Origin: Rhabdophis nuchalis
Taxonomy: Eukaryota > Chordata > Lepidosauria > Squamata > Natricidae
Assembly: GCA_039707465.1 (NCBI GenBank)
Contig: CM077647.1
Location: forward strand, 114,702,610-114,766,609
Direction: 5' to 3'
Length of the DNA: 64,000 nucleotides
Under the pieces are notes generated by a model. That model was given only the letters and a program-made list of their open reading frames with translations, did not search any database and was not told the origin of the DNA. This document shows, one piece after another, positions 23,789-35,626 of this stretch (its first letter is position 1; every line of letters begins with the position of its first letter). Made by a program: the position numbers and the translations under genes.

Positions 23789-23963
23789 CAGGAGTCCCCA
23801 ACCTGTGGGCTATGGCGCACTACTGGGCTGCAGTCTATCACAACTGGGCCCCACTCGTGTGACGTCTCAGGTGCTTGCAGCCCCACTCACGCGAGTAACG
23901 GTTGCTCGGTTCCCCCCTCCCTTCCGCTCTGGGCCACTAACCTAGAAAGGCTGGGGAACTCTG
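23789..23963. mobile_element. Non-autonomous hAT-like element (175 bp)
   Basis: The ends CAGGAGTCCCCAACC and GGCTGGGGAACTCTG are inverted repeats. The flanks CTCCAAGG and ATCCAAGG match at 7 of 8 positions. It belongs to the same TIR type (GTCCCCAACC) as the insertion at 28265-28698. Confidence 0.7.
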
Positions 23964-23971
23964 ATCCAAGG

Positions 23972-25121
23972 AACACAGAGCATTCCAACCCTAAAAGATC
24001 GAATTGTCTGGCATGTGTTATGGAAGACATACATTCTCTCAAATAAGCAGACCTTTATACTATGTGGGGCTGTATAGTATGGATAACAAGTAGCATTTCA
24101 TATCATACCCGGATGTAAACTGGTAACCAATATGGCTCATAAAGTAGAGATGAGGCCTTCCCATAACTGCTTGTGATGGTATGTGGGAATGATCTTGGGA
24201 GATTGGGCAGAGCTGGGGGGAGCTCACAAAATGTCCCTGTCTACTTTCAAGGGCTGTAAAGGTGGCAAAGGGGAAAAATGTACTTTTGCACTTGAAGACT
24301 GATGTCAGCCTTGAAAGATAATCCAAACAAGAAGTATGCCTAAATGAACTAATGCAAGTTTATTGTGAGGTTATATTAACACAATCTTACAAGACCTTTT
24401 GCTGTGGCTCTTCCCCCGTCTTCCAAGGCAATTGCTACATATCATTACAATTCTGAACCAGTTGAAGCTTCTGATTGTTTTTCAAGAATAGTTGCATATC
24501 GGGAGCATTGTAGTAGTCAAGTCATAAGATGATTAAAGTATTAGTCACTTAAGTATATGAAGTGTTCCTAATCTGGGAAAGGGTGAAGTGACATACCAGT
24601 TGTGCAAAAGCCTTCCTAGCCACAGATGACACCAGCTCTTTAAGCATCAACTATGAATCCATGAAAAACTCTGGATTGTGAATCAATCTTAAGTAGAAAG
24701 TGCTGCCATATGCAAGGTCAAAAATGAATATCCCCAACTGGTCTTTAAATTCTTCTTTTACTTTGTCCAGTAGTGGTAAAAAGCATAAAGATAAAACTGC
24801 TAAATATTTGGTTAGTATTTTCGCAAGATCTGTAAAACAAACAAGGTCACACAATATTTATTAATATATTATTCAGTTTTGCAAAAGTTGGTCCTTCTTA
24901 ATTCAAAATGATATCAACAATGCATACAGGAAGAGATATACTAGATTTATGGGAAGCAAAGATTAAGAACAAAATTAATTTAAGGAGCTCAGGGTAATGA
25001 TCATGAAAATAATCAGTAGCCAAGAAATGCTGATTGTTAGGAGAAAGAAACAGAAAACTGAACCATGAGCAAATGAAAATGACAGAAACCTGAATAGGAC
25101 TATTTGAAGGCAACTTGGGTT
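23972..25121. other. Unassigned DNA
   Basis: No gene or clear repeat is recognised. Short open frames on both strands show no family features. Confidence 0.5.
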
Positions 25122-25122
25122 T

Positions 25123-25193
<71 letters not shown>

Positions 25194-25196
25194 TTT
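25122..25196. repeat. TTTA microsatellite
   Basis: About 18 TTTA units. It may be the tail of a lost LINE, but no LINE body is attached. Confidence 0.9.
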
Positions 25197-25425
25197 CGTA
25201 AAGCATGTATTAGATAACAGATATAAGTATGAACATGATTTGAATACATGAAATGGATACGAATAAAGGGAACATTAGGACAGGGATGGTAGGCACGTTG
25301 TTGCTGTTGTATTCTTCTTTTACTCTTGGAAATTCCAGGCAATATACAAAGATATCTCTCCCTTTCCCTCCTCACATAGTATACTGGGCTAAGAGAAGAC
25401 GGGTTCAAAATCAGCTAGCTCTCAT

Positions 25426-25626
25426 CAGGGGTGGGTTCCTACCGGTTTTACTACCGGTTTGCAACCCGTGTGTGTCAGATGCAAGCTGCATGTGCATGCA
25501 GTGTTCACTGGTTGCACATGCACAGAACAATTTACAGTGAACTGTGCACGCACAGTCACTAAAATTCAAAATGGTGGTGGCCAACCAGTAGTGGAACCGG
25601 GCCAAACCGGGAGCAACCCACCACTG
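25426..25626. mobile_element. Non-autonomous hAT-like element (201 bp)
   Basis: The ends CAGGGGTGGGTTCCTACCGG and CCGGGAGCAACCCACCACTG are imperfect inverted repeats. The flanks GCTCTCAT and GCTCACAT match at 7 of 8 positions. Confidence 0.75.
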
Positions 25627-25794
25627 GCTCACATGATGGCCTCAAGATTGGTCTTCCTAGTTCGGACCACTATATCAAGCACTCTGCCACAATGACTCTC
25701 AACAGTAAAAGCAGGCATAAAATCATGCATGATATGGGGAAAACAGTTCCCCCCCCCAAAATAGAACTTGAAACTTTAAGGAGTTTCCGAAATA

Positions 25795-26130
25795 AGGAAC
25801 ATATTGCAGGCTTAAAGAGTGGAATTGACTGCCAACAGAAATACTGATGGCCACCAAAATACAGAGTTTTAAAAGGGTACTAAATTTAGGGAATTAAAAG
25901 TCAGTGTTCCGTATTTAATCTCCCTGGAATCCTTTCAGTGTATTTTATCTACCAGCAGCCAGGGAAAGACAATGGAGAAGCCATTCAGTCTACACATGTG
26001 AAGTTTCATAATGCATCCGGCTACCCTGTGTGAGAAACTGAGCAGATCCAGCAGGACTCTTTCTCTCTTCTTACTATACTATTCTATGTGTTATGTCATG
26101 TTATACTATAACATGTTAGGTTATATTGTT
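25795..26130 (+). mobile_element. CR1-like LINE 3' remnant
   Basis: GAGTGGAATTGACTGCCAACAG, then ATGGCCACCAAAATACAG and GTTTTAAAAGGGTAC, follow the usual order of a CR1-type 3' end. The final CAGATCCAGCAGGACTCTT leads into imperfect repeats with ATGTTATAC. The middle is decayed. Confidence 0.45.
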
Positions 26131-26164
26131 ATGTCATACTATAACATTTTGCTGCAAACCATGT

Positions 26165-27550
26165 TGCATTTAAATCATAATTTTTTCTTCCCCATTATAC
26201 AAAAAGGCCTGACTAAACTTTGTGTTCTTTGGAAACAGGAAGTTATAATGGGATTTCAATTCCTTAATCTCCCATAGAATGACTCATTTGGTAAGCTTTG
26301 GATTCGATATATAGACTGGAGATTTCTCTGAATCAGCTCAAGCACTTCAACGATTAAACTGCATTTTAGGTAACTGGAAATTAAGCTCTTCTGCTGGTGC
26401 CCTCAAATGTTGTTGATGCAAGGATGTGTTATGAGGTAGAATTGGATTTGCTGATGTCATCCCGGTATAATTCCTTTTATAGGGCATTTCCCTTCCTTTC
26501 TTTATCAATTAGATTTAGTGCTCCTATGCTTTTTAAAATATTTGCTGAGTCTCTCAGGATTTTGAATACTTCACTTTTTGTAGGTCAGCATATCTGAGGC
26601 TGTTATGTAGCTAGCAGTAGGTTTCTGATTTTTCTGACACGAAGTATTACTAATATCAGAGGCATTTCTCTAAGATTTGATGCAGCCAAGAAACAAACTG
26701 TTGTCTCTTTTGGAGGCAACACCCAGCTGGACAGAAAAATCACTCTTTCTGCTTCTGGCAGTTTAAATACGTCATGAGATCTAATAAAGCACGTATTTCC
26801 AGGTAGTTACAGGTAAGGATAAAAAGAATGAACCCGAAAGAAATCTATAAAAAAGGAAATGAAACAAAGCATTGCTAACTAGACAGATCAATTGGATATA
26901 TAGCATTTTGTGTGTGAGTTTCACCTCTCTGCTAGAAGACAAAGGGAAGTTGATCATAGCAGTGTATTTTGGAAGATATTGCTGCCTTCCGTGCAAGTTT
27001 TGTAGCCACTCTGTTGTGGGCACAGCTGTTGTTTGGGTTTGTAAAGAAAGAAAGTCACAATACTCATATATCTTCTTCCCTTAGTCAAAACTTGCTCTTT
27101 CCCACCATCCTTATCACTTTGTTTATTTTTTCCTTCGCAATCTTCACTGCAGAAAAATAGCAGATCTCCAGGTGCAGTATCTCCAGTCTGCATGCAGAAA
27201 TAAAGTAGGGGAAAGTTACATTTGGGTGGGGGAAAGTTTTCTACTCCTTGCTACAATTTGTTTTATTGCAAAAATGGGAATTATTCTTGTGTATGTTGAT
27301 GGATCTGACTTGCTTTTCTAATATTTTAAAGTATGACTTGTGACTTAAAAATGCTTATATAATATGCGTGAGATCAACAGGGACAAAAGTGTTGTGCTGC
27401 TGGTTTTCATAGGTACTCAAGTATCTGATGCATCACGCTGCAGTGTCCAACAATAGTCAGCCATCATTAATGGATTCCAGTTGCCCTAATACCATTTTTC
27501 CATTGTGGCAATGATGTAGTGAAACTTTTCACCATGTTCTTACTGACTAA
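26165..27550. other. Unassigned DNA
   Basis: No gene or well-defined repeat is recognised. Confidence 0.5.
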
Positions 27551-27554
27551 AACT

Positions 27555-27906
27555 AGATCTTTGGGAGGCAATCACATGGGGGACAAAGGAAGCAATACAA
27601 AGACACAGTGAAAGTTTCCTTCAAGGCTCTGGATATCGACACTACCTCCTCGGAAACCCTGGCACAAGATCAATCAACATGGCGCACACTGATCCATCAA
27701 GACTACCAGACACGAGAGGACAGAAGAACAACCATAGCACAAGAGAAGCAAGCACTCCGCAAGAGTTGCAAATGGTGCAACAATGGTGCACATACGTCTG
27801 CCCGACATGTGGCAGAAAATTTTGTGCCCATGTGGACACAATGTGGATAGCCCACAACATGTTAGATATCAAGGTCCTCTTCGAACACAATGAACGAACA
27901 TCATAG
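27555..27906 (+). pseudogene. Non-LTR retrotransposon ORF2 C-terminus remnant (tentative)
   Basis: A reading frame containing ALDIDTTSSETLAQDQSTWR, then in the next frame CPTCGRKF with a following His, resembles the Trp/Arg-rich tail plus C2H2-like finger at the end of some LINE proteins. A frame change occurs near 27770. Which LINE clade it comes from cannot be told here. Confidence 0.4.
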
Positions 27907-27973
27907 ATTTTGGGAAAGAAGCCATGTTTGAAGGCAGAAAATGAATCTTCAATGACATGTGCTTCATGATCTT

Positions 27974-28009
27974 GCAATGCAACGCAATGCAATGCAACGC
28001 AATGCAATA
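27974..28009. repeat. GCAAT pentanucleotide repeat at a CR1 3' end
   Basis: GCAAT/GCAAC units adjoin the 3' end of the CR1 on the minus strand. The other CR1 at 21.9 kb similarly abuts AATAC units. Confidence 0.8.
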
Positions 28010-29130
28010 GCAGAGTTGGAAGGGACCTTGGAGGTCTTCTAGTCCAACCCCCTGCCTAGGCAGGATTATACCATTTCAGACAAAGGGCTATCCAACATCT
28101 TCTTAAAGACTTGCAGTGTTGGGGCATTCACAACTTCTGGAGGCAAGCTGTTCCACTGATTAATTGTCCTAACTGTCAGGAAATTTCTCCTCAGTTCTAA
28201 GTTACTTCTCTCCTTGATTAGTTTCCACCCATTGCTTCTTGTTCTGCCCTCAGGTGCCTGAGAGCAGGGGTCCCCAACCCCCAGGCCGCGGACCGGTGCC
28301 GGTCCGTGGCTTGATAGTAACCGGGCCGGAGTGAGCGGCTGGACGGGGCGCTCCCCAGGGGCAGGATGGGGGCAATGGCCTGCATTGGGGTGGTTGGGGC
28401 ACCACCCGGCCCTGCGCGGAGGGAAGGGGATGCCAGGCCCTCTTGCCCGGGGCGCAGCCCGCCCTTCCCTGCCCCAGCTGAGGATCCTTCGCCCGGGACC
28501 CCTGGCAGCTTTCCCGCCCGGTTGCATGCAAGGCACCCTCCCCAGGTTGTGTTCCCACAAGACGCGGGTTCCCGCCTTGGGTTCCACATGACTACTGAAT
28601 GCACGTGACATGACTCACCCGCTGGAGGCTCCCACCGGTCCGCGGAATTTTTTTTACATGAAACTGGTCCCTGGTGCCAAAAAGGTTGGTGACCCCTGCC
28701 TTAGGGAATAGTTTGACTCCCTCTTCTTTGTGGCAACCCCTGAGGTATTGGAACACTGCTATCATGTCTCCCCTAGTCTTTCTTTTTATTAAACTAGACA
28801 TACCCCGTTCCTGCAACCATTCTTCATATGTTCTAGTCTCTAGTCCCCTAATCATCTTTGTTGCTCTTCTCTGCACTCTTTCCAGAGTCTCCATGTCTTT
28901 TCTACATCGTGGCGACCAAAACTGTATGCAGTATTCCAAATGTGGCCTTACCAAGGCACTATAAAGTGGTATTAACATTTCATGTGATCTTGATTCTCTC
29001 CCTCTGTTTATGCAGCCTAGAACTGTGTTGGCTTTTTTGGCAGCTGCTGTACATTTCTGGCTCATATTTAAATGGTTGTCCACTAGGACACCAAGATCCC
29101 TTTCACAGTTACTGCTATTGAGCAAGGTAC
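28010..29130 (-). pseudogene. CR1 LINE ORF2 3' part, split by a hAT-like insertion
   Basis: On the minus strand the last RT-linked domain reads DLGVLVDNHLNMSQKC, ALVRPHLEYCIQFWSPR, LERVQRRATKMIRGLE and MIAVFQYLRGCHKEEG. After the insertion at 28265-28698 it continues with SNLELRRNFLTVRTINQWNS and the 3' UTR. The two coding parts are open, so this copy is fairly young apart from 5' truncation near 29130 and the insertion. Confidence 0.9.
28265..28698. mobile_element. Non-autonomous hAT-like element (434 bp) within CR1
   Basis: The ends CAGGGGTCCCCAACC and GGTTGGTGACCCCTG are inverted repeats. The flanks CCTGAGAG and CCTTAGGG match at 6 of 8 positions. The 5' part (CCGCGGACCGGTGCCGGTCCG) and 3' part (ACTGGTCCCTGGTGCCAAAA) are typical of this widespread vertebrate hAT type. 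It is GC-rich and non-coding. Confidence 0.8.
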
Positions 29131-29279
29131 CACCTATACTGTACCTGTGCCTTGTATCTTGTATGCTGTAAGACGTTTGTCAGCAGCTGAATGTAGCGTG
29201 GGTGCTCTGTGGTTGTCAAGATTATTCTCAACAACATCCTTGAATGCTTTCAAAACTATTTTCTCTAGCCCCACTAACA

Positions 29280-29590
29280 CAAGGGGACCAGACGTCCCAC
29301 TTTTGGCAGTCCAGTCCAGATGTTTAACAATTTGTCCAGCATCCTGCGGCATTTTAAAAAAGTCCCAATTTTTGGAAAGAATGCACAGCAAGCTAGGGAA
29401 CAGCGGGAGAATGGGAAGGGAATATACAGTTTTTGGCGGCCATGTGGCTATTTCGCCAAGATATGAGTACTATTTTTGCGTTCTGTGAAAATGTTTGTTG
29501 CTTCATATAGACCAAGTTTTAATCAAGTAACCCCCCCACCCCCCAGTCAATGGTGTCCCGCTTTACCAATGTTAAAATCTGGTCACCTTA
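29280..29590. mobile_element. Non-autonomous hAT-like element (311 bp)
   Basis: The ends CAAGGGGACCAGACGTCCC and ATCTGGTCACCTTA are inverted repeats over about 12 bases. The flanking 8 bases, CACTAACA, are identical on both sides. Confidence 0.75.
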
Positions 29591-29599
29591 CACTAACAG

Positions 29600-30270
29600 A
29601 TCATCAAACTGTTTCTCACTTATGACATATCTTATGTGTGGATAAACAAAAATGTCTTATTTAATCTTGGCATCAATTATTCTTGGAAACAGCTGTTTCA
29701 AATAATAAAAACCTTCACCTTCCTTCCTCACTTTCACAAAATCTTTCATCAATCCAAGTTTTATGTGAAACAGAAAGACTTTTGTGGGCTCAATAAGTGG
29801 TTCATGTGCCATTTTTTTCTGTCCTAAAACAAACTCTTTCATCATGGCTATTTTTTAAAAATGTAACGTGAATCTCTTGCATAGCTGTCGCTTTCACACA
29901 CGTAACAACAGTACCTGCTATAAGTAAGCTGCATTCCAATCAACACAATCACTACTTTTAGATTTCTACAGATATCTCAGTTGTATTTGGTGGACAGGAT
30001 GACAAGTTCCATGCTTTTGTGTTTCTTTCAACAGTATCCAACAGATACTGAAGAATGTACACTGAAAAAAACAGAAAATTTATATAAAACTGAATGTAGG
30101 CTAAATTACAGGTTATTTTTGTGATTAGCAATCAAATATTTATAAGAAACACCCAAAAGTGCTCGGGAGCAAAATATGTGCTATCCAGTGTACCTTAAAC
30201 TGAGAAGTTGAAAAAACAAATTTTCCTCTCCCCAGGAAGTGCAAATCATCTGGAAGTGCATAGTCATCTG
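29600..30270. other. Unassigned DNA
   Basis: Nothing recognisable is seen. Confidence 0.5.
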
Positions 30271-30480
30271 TTTATTGTTTTAATTGGTTTTTAAGGGGTT
30301 TAGTTTTTAGCATTTTGGGTTTTTAGCGCAGGGATAATTTGTTTAATTTGATTTTTATATATTTATGATGTATTTATGTTTGTATGTTTTTTAATTCCCC
30401 TGTGCACCGCCCCGAGTCCCTTTGGGGAGAGGGAGCGGTCTATAAATTAAATTTATTATTATTTATTATTATTATTATTA
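30271..30480 (+). mobile_element. L2-clade LINE 3' UTR fragment
   Basis: CACCGCCCCGAGTCCCTTTG, then GGAGAGGGAGCGGTCTATAA and an ATT-rich tail, match the ends of the other L2 copies. Only the UTR remains. Confidence 0.75.
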
Positions 30481-31285
30481 AATCACTTTCCTATTGCCTC
30501 CAAAATTATATGGGCATATCTTTGATATCATAAGTCTCTAAGTCCACTTTTTCATTTGACTAACCAGAAATACACTTTGGCCTGATTGCATGTGACTTTG
30601 AGGAAGGACTGTGGCTTTATAGCTAGGTTGAATACAGGATGCATAACCTGGTGGCTTCCAAGGTTTTTCAATTTCATTTCAACCCAAAGGCAGCCATGTT
30701 TACTGAGGCTTATGAGGTTTTTAGTTCAATCCATTATGGGAAAGACTTAGCTATCTTATTCCCATTCCTGTTAGTGGGAAATAATCACCACTTACAGAAA
30801 ATAGCGATAAAGACTACATGCTTTATGTTAAAAATGAGAAATTGATGGTGATTGATATTTTCATTACTTCAAAATTAGATAGTATAACATATTTAAGGTG
30901 AAATGCATGCTTTATACAGTAACGATGGAGTTCTTGAATGGCAGCAGAACATTTTTTTGTGGTAGTGAAGGTAAAGACAGAACCTTCCACGTTCTATACG
31001 CTCTCCCTGCTGTAGCAGGTTTTGTTTACATTTTCTTTAAAAGGCTATGTAACAAGACATGACATGTACGCGTACACGTTGCATTACGCACAATGCTCGA
31101 ATACACGCGGGAGCAAAAACTAGCGTGGAAGTGGTCGCTCCTTAGAAAGTAAGGCTCTTTTTTTCTACAGAAAGTTTCCAAAAGGATCGAGCCTTTCTCC
31201 CTCCCTCTTCTTCCCCCACCCCGTTTGCAACGTGTTGCAATTCCGTTTAGTATCGTCCCGGTTGCCAAACCGCTGAAAGTTTTGC
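30481..31285. other. Unassigned DNA
   Basis: No repeat or gene is recognised. GC content rises from about 31150 toward the promoter-like region. Confidence 0.5.
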
Positions 31286-31289
31286 CTCC

Positions 31290-31617
31290 ACTTTGGAAGT
31301 CTTAAAGAAAGCTTCCCTCCCTCACTCCCCCCACCCCACCCGCCTCTTTTCCCTTCCGCCCACAACTGGCTGGGCAGCCAGTGGGGTTCGTGACGCAGCG
31401 TCTGAATTCTTAGAGGGCAGGGAGGGGCTTGGGGGGCTCTTTTTTCTCCCATCTCCCGGTCTTTCTCTCCCATCACCTTCCTAACGGAAGGAGAGTGTGG
31501 AGGTGGAAAGATACTGCGTCCAGACAGCGCGGCGACGGGGAGCCGGAAGATCCAAGAGGAGAAAGAGTAAAGAGGATCCAGCTAGCCTCATCGACTTGTC
31601 TTCTCACCTCGTCCGAG
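31290..31617 (+). promoter_or_regulatory. GC-rich promoter-like region and 5' UTR
   Basis: The stretch is GC-rich with several CpGs, lacks a TATA box, and contains GTGACGCAGC (a CRE-like site) near 31389. No repeat family is recognised here. It lies directly upstream of an ATG exon with a strong splice donor, so it may be a real gene start. Confidence 0.4.
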
Positions 31618-31720
31618 ATGAAGCTTCCCAGACCCCCCTCTTCAACACGGCCTCGCCTGCTAAGTTACACCCTGGGCATCCTCTTCATCCTTGTGGTCGG
31701 ACTCTACGCTCTTCCTTCAG
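31618..31720 (+). CDS. Candidate first coding exon, single-pass membrane or secreted protein
   Basis: An ATG at 31618 opens 34 codons that end at a consensus donor, TTCAG|GTATGT, at 31720/31721, leaving one extra base (phase 1). The peptide has a basic, Pro-rich start (residues 1-13) and a hydrophobic segment (about 14-32, LLSYTLGILFILVVGLYAL). This fits a signal anchor such as that of a Golgi type II enzyme, or a signal peptide. The frame is also open upstream to about 31429, so the start is not certain. No second exon is identified in the window, and the family is not recognised. Confidence 0.4.
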
Positions 31721-31739
31721 GTATGTCCCGTCCCACCTC

Positions 31740-32284
31740 CCTCTTTCCAAATTTGCGGTGTTTTGAGATGGGTGTGGGTTGGGGAGAAGGCGATTGTAGC
31801 ACACCCCGCATTTCTTTTTTCTTTTTCTTTTTAAAGGAATAGGATACCGAGTCCCCACTAATTTAACAAATTTCCCCACCATTCCTTCGTCCTTTTTGTT
31901 GGACAGTTGTACGGCCCTTGGGGGGGGGGGGTGCCTACGAGTGGTAAAGGAAGGGGAGACCTGAATGAAACCAGATGTGGCTTGGAATGGCAAAGGGAGG
32001 GGACTGGTTGGCGTGAACGACAGGCTGTTTTTTTAAACTTGGTTCTCTTGCCCCTCTCCAACAACAACACCAGCAACAAAAGCCATCTATAGTTGGAAGA
32101 GTTGCTTTTCAGAGTTGCTTTGCATTTGAACAAATTCTCTAGGAAGGGAAATTGGCACATAAAACTGCAATGAGTTAGATTTGGGAATTTCACTCTAGGA
32201 CAACTGCAGTTTGGTTCCGCTGCTCTCAACGTGTCCAGGCATAATAAAACCCACATACATACAGCACCGGTCAGCCTTTATAGA
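31740..32284. other. Probable intron sequence, no recognised feature
   Basis: A G11-type run lies near 31921. Nothing else is recognisable. Confidence 0.4.
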
Positions 32285-32535
32285 GAATGCAAGTGTTAAT
32301 TTTATTTATTTTGTTTATTAGATTTTTACGCTATCTTTATTACTTTATATGTAGCTCAAGGCAGGAAACATACATATTACTTCCTCATTCTGTTTTCCCC
32401 CCACAGCAACAACCTTGTGAGGTAGTTTGGGCTGGGAGAGAGTGACTAGCCAGCTTTCATGCTTGAGGGGGGATCTAGGACTCACAGTGCCCGGTTTTTA
32501 GACCAGCACCTTAATCACTACACCAAACTAGCCCC
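32285..32535 (-). mobile_element. tRNA-derived SINE, reverse copy
   Basis: On the minus strand it begins GCTAGTTTGGTGTAGTGATT, the same A-box head as at 7.0 kb. It continues with GAGTCCTAGATCC (B-box-like) and the CCTCACAAGGTTGTTGCTGTG body. Confidence 0.7.
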
Positions 32536-32539
32536 CCCC

Positions 32540-33100
32540 CCAAAAAAAACCCCCCCAAAGAGTTGTCCAAACACACAATGTTACTCATTTGTGCTGGAGA
32601 GGAAGGTAGAGGAGAGATATGGATTCCAAGATTTGTATTAAATTCTCAATGTCTGTTCTTATCCCCTCTCTCCTTTATTTTTCCTTGCCAAATTAGGGGG
32701 AAATTTAATAGACTAATCCAGAGACAGATCAACGGCATTTAAAAAAAATGCCTTTGCTCTCACTCCAGTTTTTACTGATCAAAACTGATGAAAATAATAG
32801 CATTGCAGTATGATGCCTATCTAAAATTACCCATGATCTTGTTTGTTGCAAAGACTTGAAATAATAACAGGTTAACATATATTACAATTTAAAGGAGGAG
32901 AGTACATTTGCCATGTCTATTTAAACATGTGACTTTGCCATTATTGGACAAATCTGACTCGTAATAGGAAGATTTGTAAGCCATGAATGTTACACCAATT
33001 TACTTTCAACCAGTCGGAAATGGCTCTATTTGTATGCAAAGTTATAGAAAAACCAAGTTGTAACTAATTTATTCTGATTGAAAGAGCTAAGAAAAACATC
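32540..33100. other. Unassigned DNA
   Basis: Nothing recognisable is seen. Confidence 0.5.
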
Positions 33101-33102
33101 AA

Positions 33103-33410
33103 TACAGATAGTCCTCGGTTAAGAAAGCAATTGGGACTGGAATTTGTGTACGATGGGGTCATAAAGCACAATATCACCTGACTGCATTAGTTAGCAGCAG
33201 GCAGTCCCAGATGCTGATGTAGCCCCAGGAATGTGCAGGCTGTTAAACGGGAAGAGGTGTGAGAAGCTGGCAAGGAAGGTCATAACTGATGATCGTGTCA
33301 CCCGCCCTGGGAGATGATCATCCAAACTGCGATCATGTGACTGCTGAGATGGCTGGAACTTCAAGAACCAATTGTAAGTACCACTTGCTCAGGGCCGTGC
33401 TACGTTTGAA
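33103..33410 (+). mobile_element. GTAGTCCTCG-type TIR element fragment
   Basis: It starts ACAGATAGTCCTCGGTTAAG and resembles the element at 58734-59818. The far inverted end is not seen, so the right border is approximate. Confidence 0.4.
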
Positions 33411-33815
33411 TGGTGACTGAAGGAATGGGAACAAGGACCTCCTGCTTTCATAGCAATTAAAATAATATTCAGGTTTCACTACACTTCACTACAGCACAAA
33501 ACAAGAGTATGAAAACTGGGGCCTTCAAATGTTGCTGAACTTCTTTTGTCTAGCATCTCTGGTCATAGATCATGCTGGTTAGATTGAATTTTCTTCAGAG
33601 AATCAAGAGATATATCCCTTTCCCCCTACTATCCACTCTTTTTTGAGTAGCATTTTGTTTTGCTATTGTTCCAATTGTCAATCCCTATCCCGTCTCTTGA
33701 ATCTTTTTGTCAGAGTGTGCAGTGTGACTATTTTGAGACAACTCAGGAGCAAAATACAGTAAACAGGTTTGTCTTTCAAATAGTGGTTTATCTACAAGGA
33801 CTACATATGTATATG
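33411..33815. other. Unassigned DNA
   Basis: Nothing recognisable is seen. Confidence 0.5.
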
Positions 33816-34056
33816 TACTAGGCCAGTGGTGGGCAAACTCATTAGTCAACAGAGCCAAATATCAACAATACTACGTTCAATCGTTCAATACTACGATTGA
33901 AATTTCTTTTGAGAGCCGGAAGGTGTGGCCTGTTTTGTGGGAGTGGCTCAGCGGTCATGTGACTGGGTGGGCGTGGCCAACTTGGAAAATGTGAAACTCA
34001 CTTAACAATGGTCTTGGTTAGCAACCAAACTTTTAGGCTCAATTGTGGTCATAAGT

Positions 34057-34290
<234 letters not shown>

Positions 34291-34898
34291 CTTCCTTCCT
34301 TCCTTCTTTCTCTTTCTCTCTTTTTCTCTCTTTCTTTCTTCCTCTCTTTCTCCATTTCTCTCTCTTTCTCTCTCTCTCTTTCTCCATTTCTCTCTTTCTC
34401 TCTCTCTTTCTCTCTCTCTTTTTCTCTCTTTTTCTCTCTTTCTTTCTTTCCCTCTTTCTCTCTCTTTCTCTCTCTCTCTTTCTCTCTTTCTTTCTCTCTC
34501 TTTCTCTCTCTTTCTCTCTCTTTCTCTCTTTCCCTCTTTCTCTCTCTCTCTCTCTCTCTCTTTTTCTTTCTTTCTTTCTCTCTCTCTCTATCTGCTTCTT
34601 CTGCCCATCTCTGTCACTCTGTGTGTGTGTGTCTGTCTGTCTCGCATTCAAGCACTTAATCACGCATTCTGTGTGTCTATCTTTCTCTCCCTCCCTGTCT
34701 CTCCCTGTCTCTCTGTGTGTGTCTGTCACTCTCTGATTCCCCCCTCCCTCCTTGTCTCTCTCTGTGTCTGTGCCTCTCTCTCTCTCTCTGTCTGCCCCCC
34801 CGCCCTCTCCGCAGAGCCTCCTCAGCCCAGCCTGCCGTGGTTACTCACTCGCTCGCCTTAGCCGGGCCCGGCTGCCCGCCCGTTGCGTTTGCTCACCC

Positions 34899-35236
34899 GC
34901 TCAGGGTACTCCCAGGGCTCGGTGTGGGGTGGGGAAGGAATGGCGACCCTCTGAATGCCGGTTCCCTCCAATCGCCCTGGAAGTAGCCTTGCTCGCCAGC
35001 CCGCTTGCCCGCTCAGGGTACTTCCAGGGCTCGGGGTGGGGTGGGGAAGGAACGGCGACCCTCTGGATGCCGGTTCCCTCCAATCGCCCTGGAAGTAGCC
35101 TGGCTCGCCAGCCCACTCGCCTGTTCAGGGTACTTCCAGGGCTCAGTGTGGGGTGGGAAAGGAACGGTGACCCACTGGACGCCGGTTCCCTCCCCCCGCC
35201 CGCGGAGCCTCCGCACCCCCTGGAAATAGATGAGTG
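34899..35236. repeat. 112-base tandem repeat, three copies
   Basis: The phrase TCAGGGTACT(T/C)CCAGGGCTC recurs at 34901, 35013 and 35125, a period of 112. Each unit ends with CGCCCTGGAAGTAGCC-like sequence. It is inside the hAT-like element. Confidence 0.9.
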
Positions 35237-35626
35237 GCCGGCATGCCACCTGGGGAGGCTCCGCGTGGGGAGCGAGGGAGGGAATCGGCGGCTGGTAGGA
35301 AGGGTTGCTCCGGTGGGTCCCAGGAGTCCCACCCTCGGCGAGGGTGGAGGAAGAGCCGCACTCGAGGGGCCAAAGAGCCGCATGCGGCTCACGAGCCGCG
35401 GTTTGCCGACCACTGTACTAGGCAAAGCCAGGCAAACAATCATCAACTATAGCACAGAACTACACAGAGAGAGAGAGATGTCCTCAAAGGGCCTCTCTTA
35501 TATTACAGCCTCTTAAAGCTGTAGCAGTCAAATAATCCTGCTGACTTATTGTTACCATTGCATCATCGTTACAGTGTTACAGTATTACAACGTTACAGCA
35601 GATGGTCAGTTATTAAATCATTATCC

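Noticed and set aside
34752..35516. 254-codon open frame
   Set aside because: It overlaps the 112-base tandem repeat and crosses the end of the hAT-like element.
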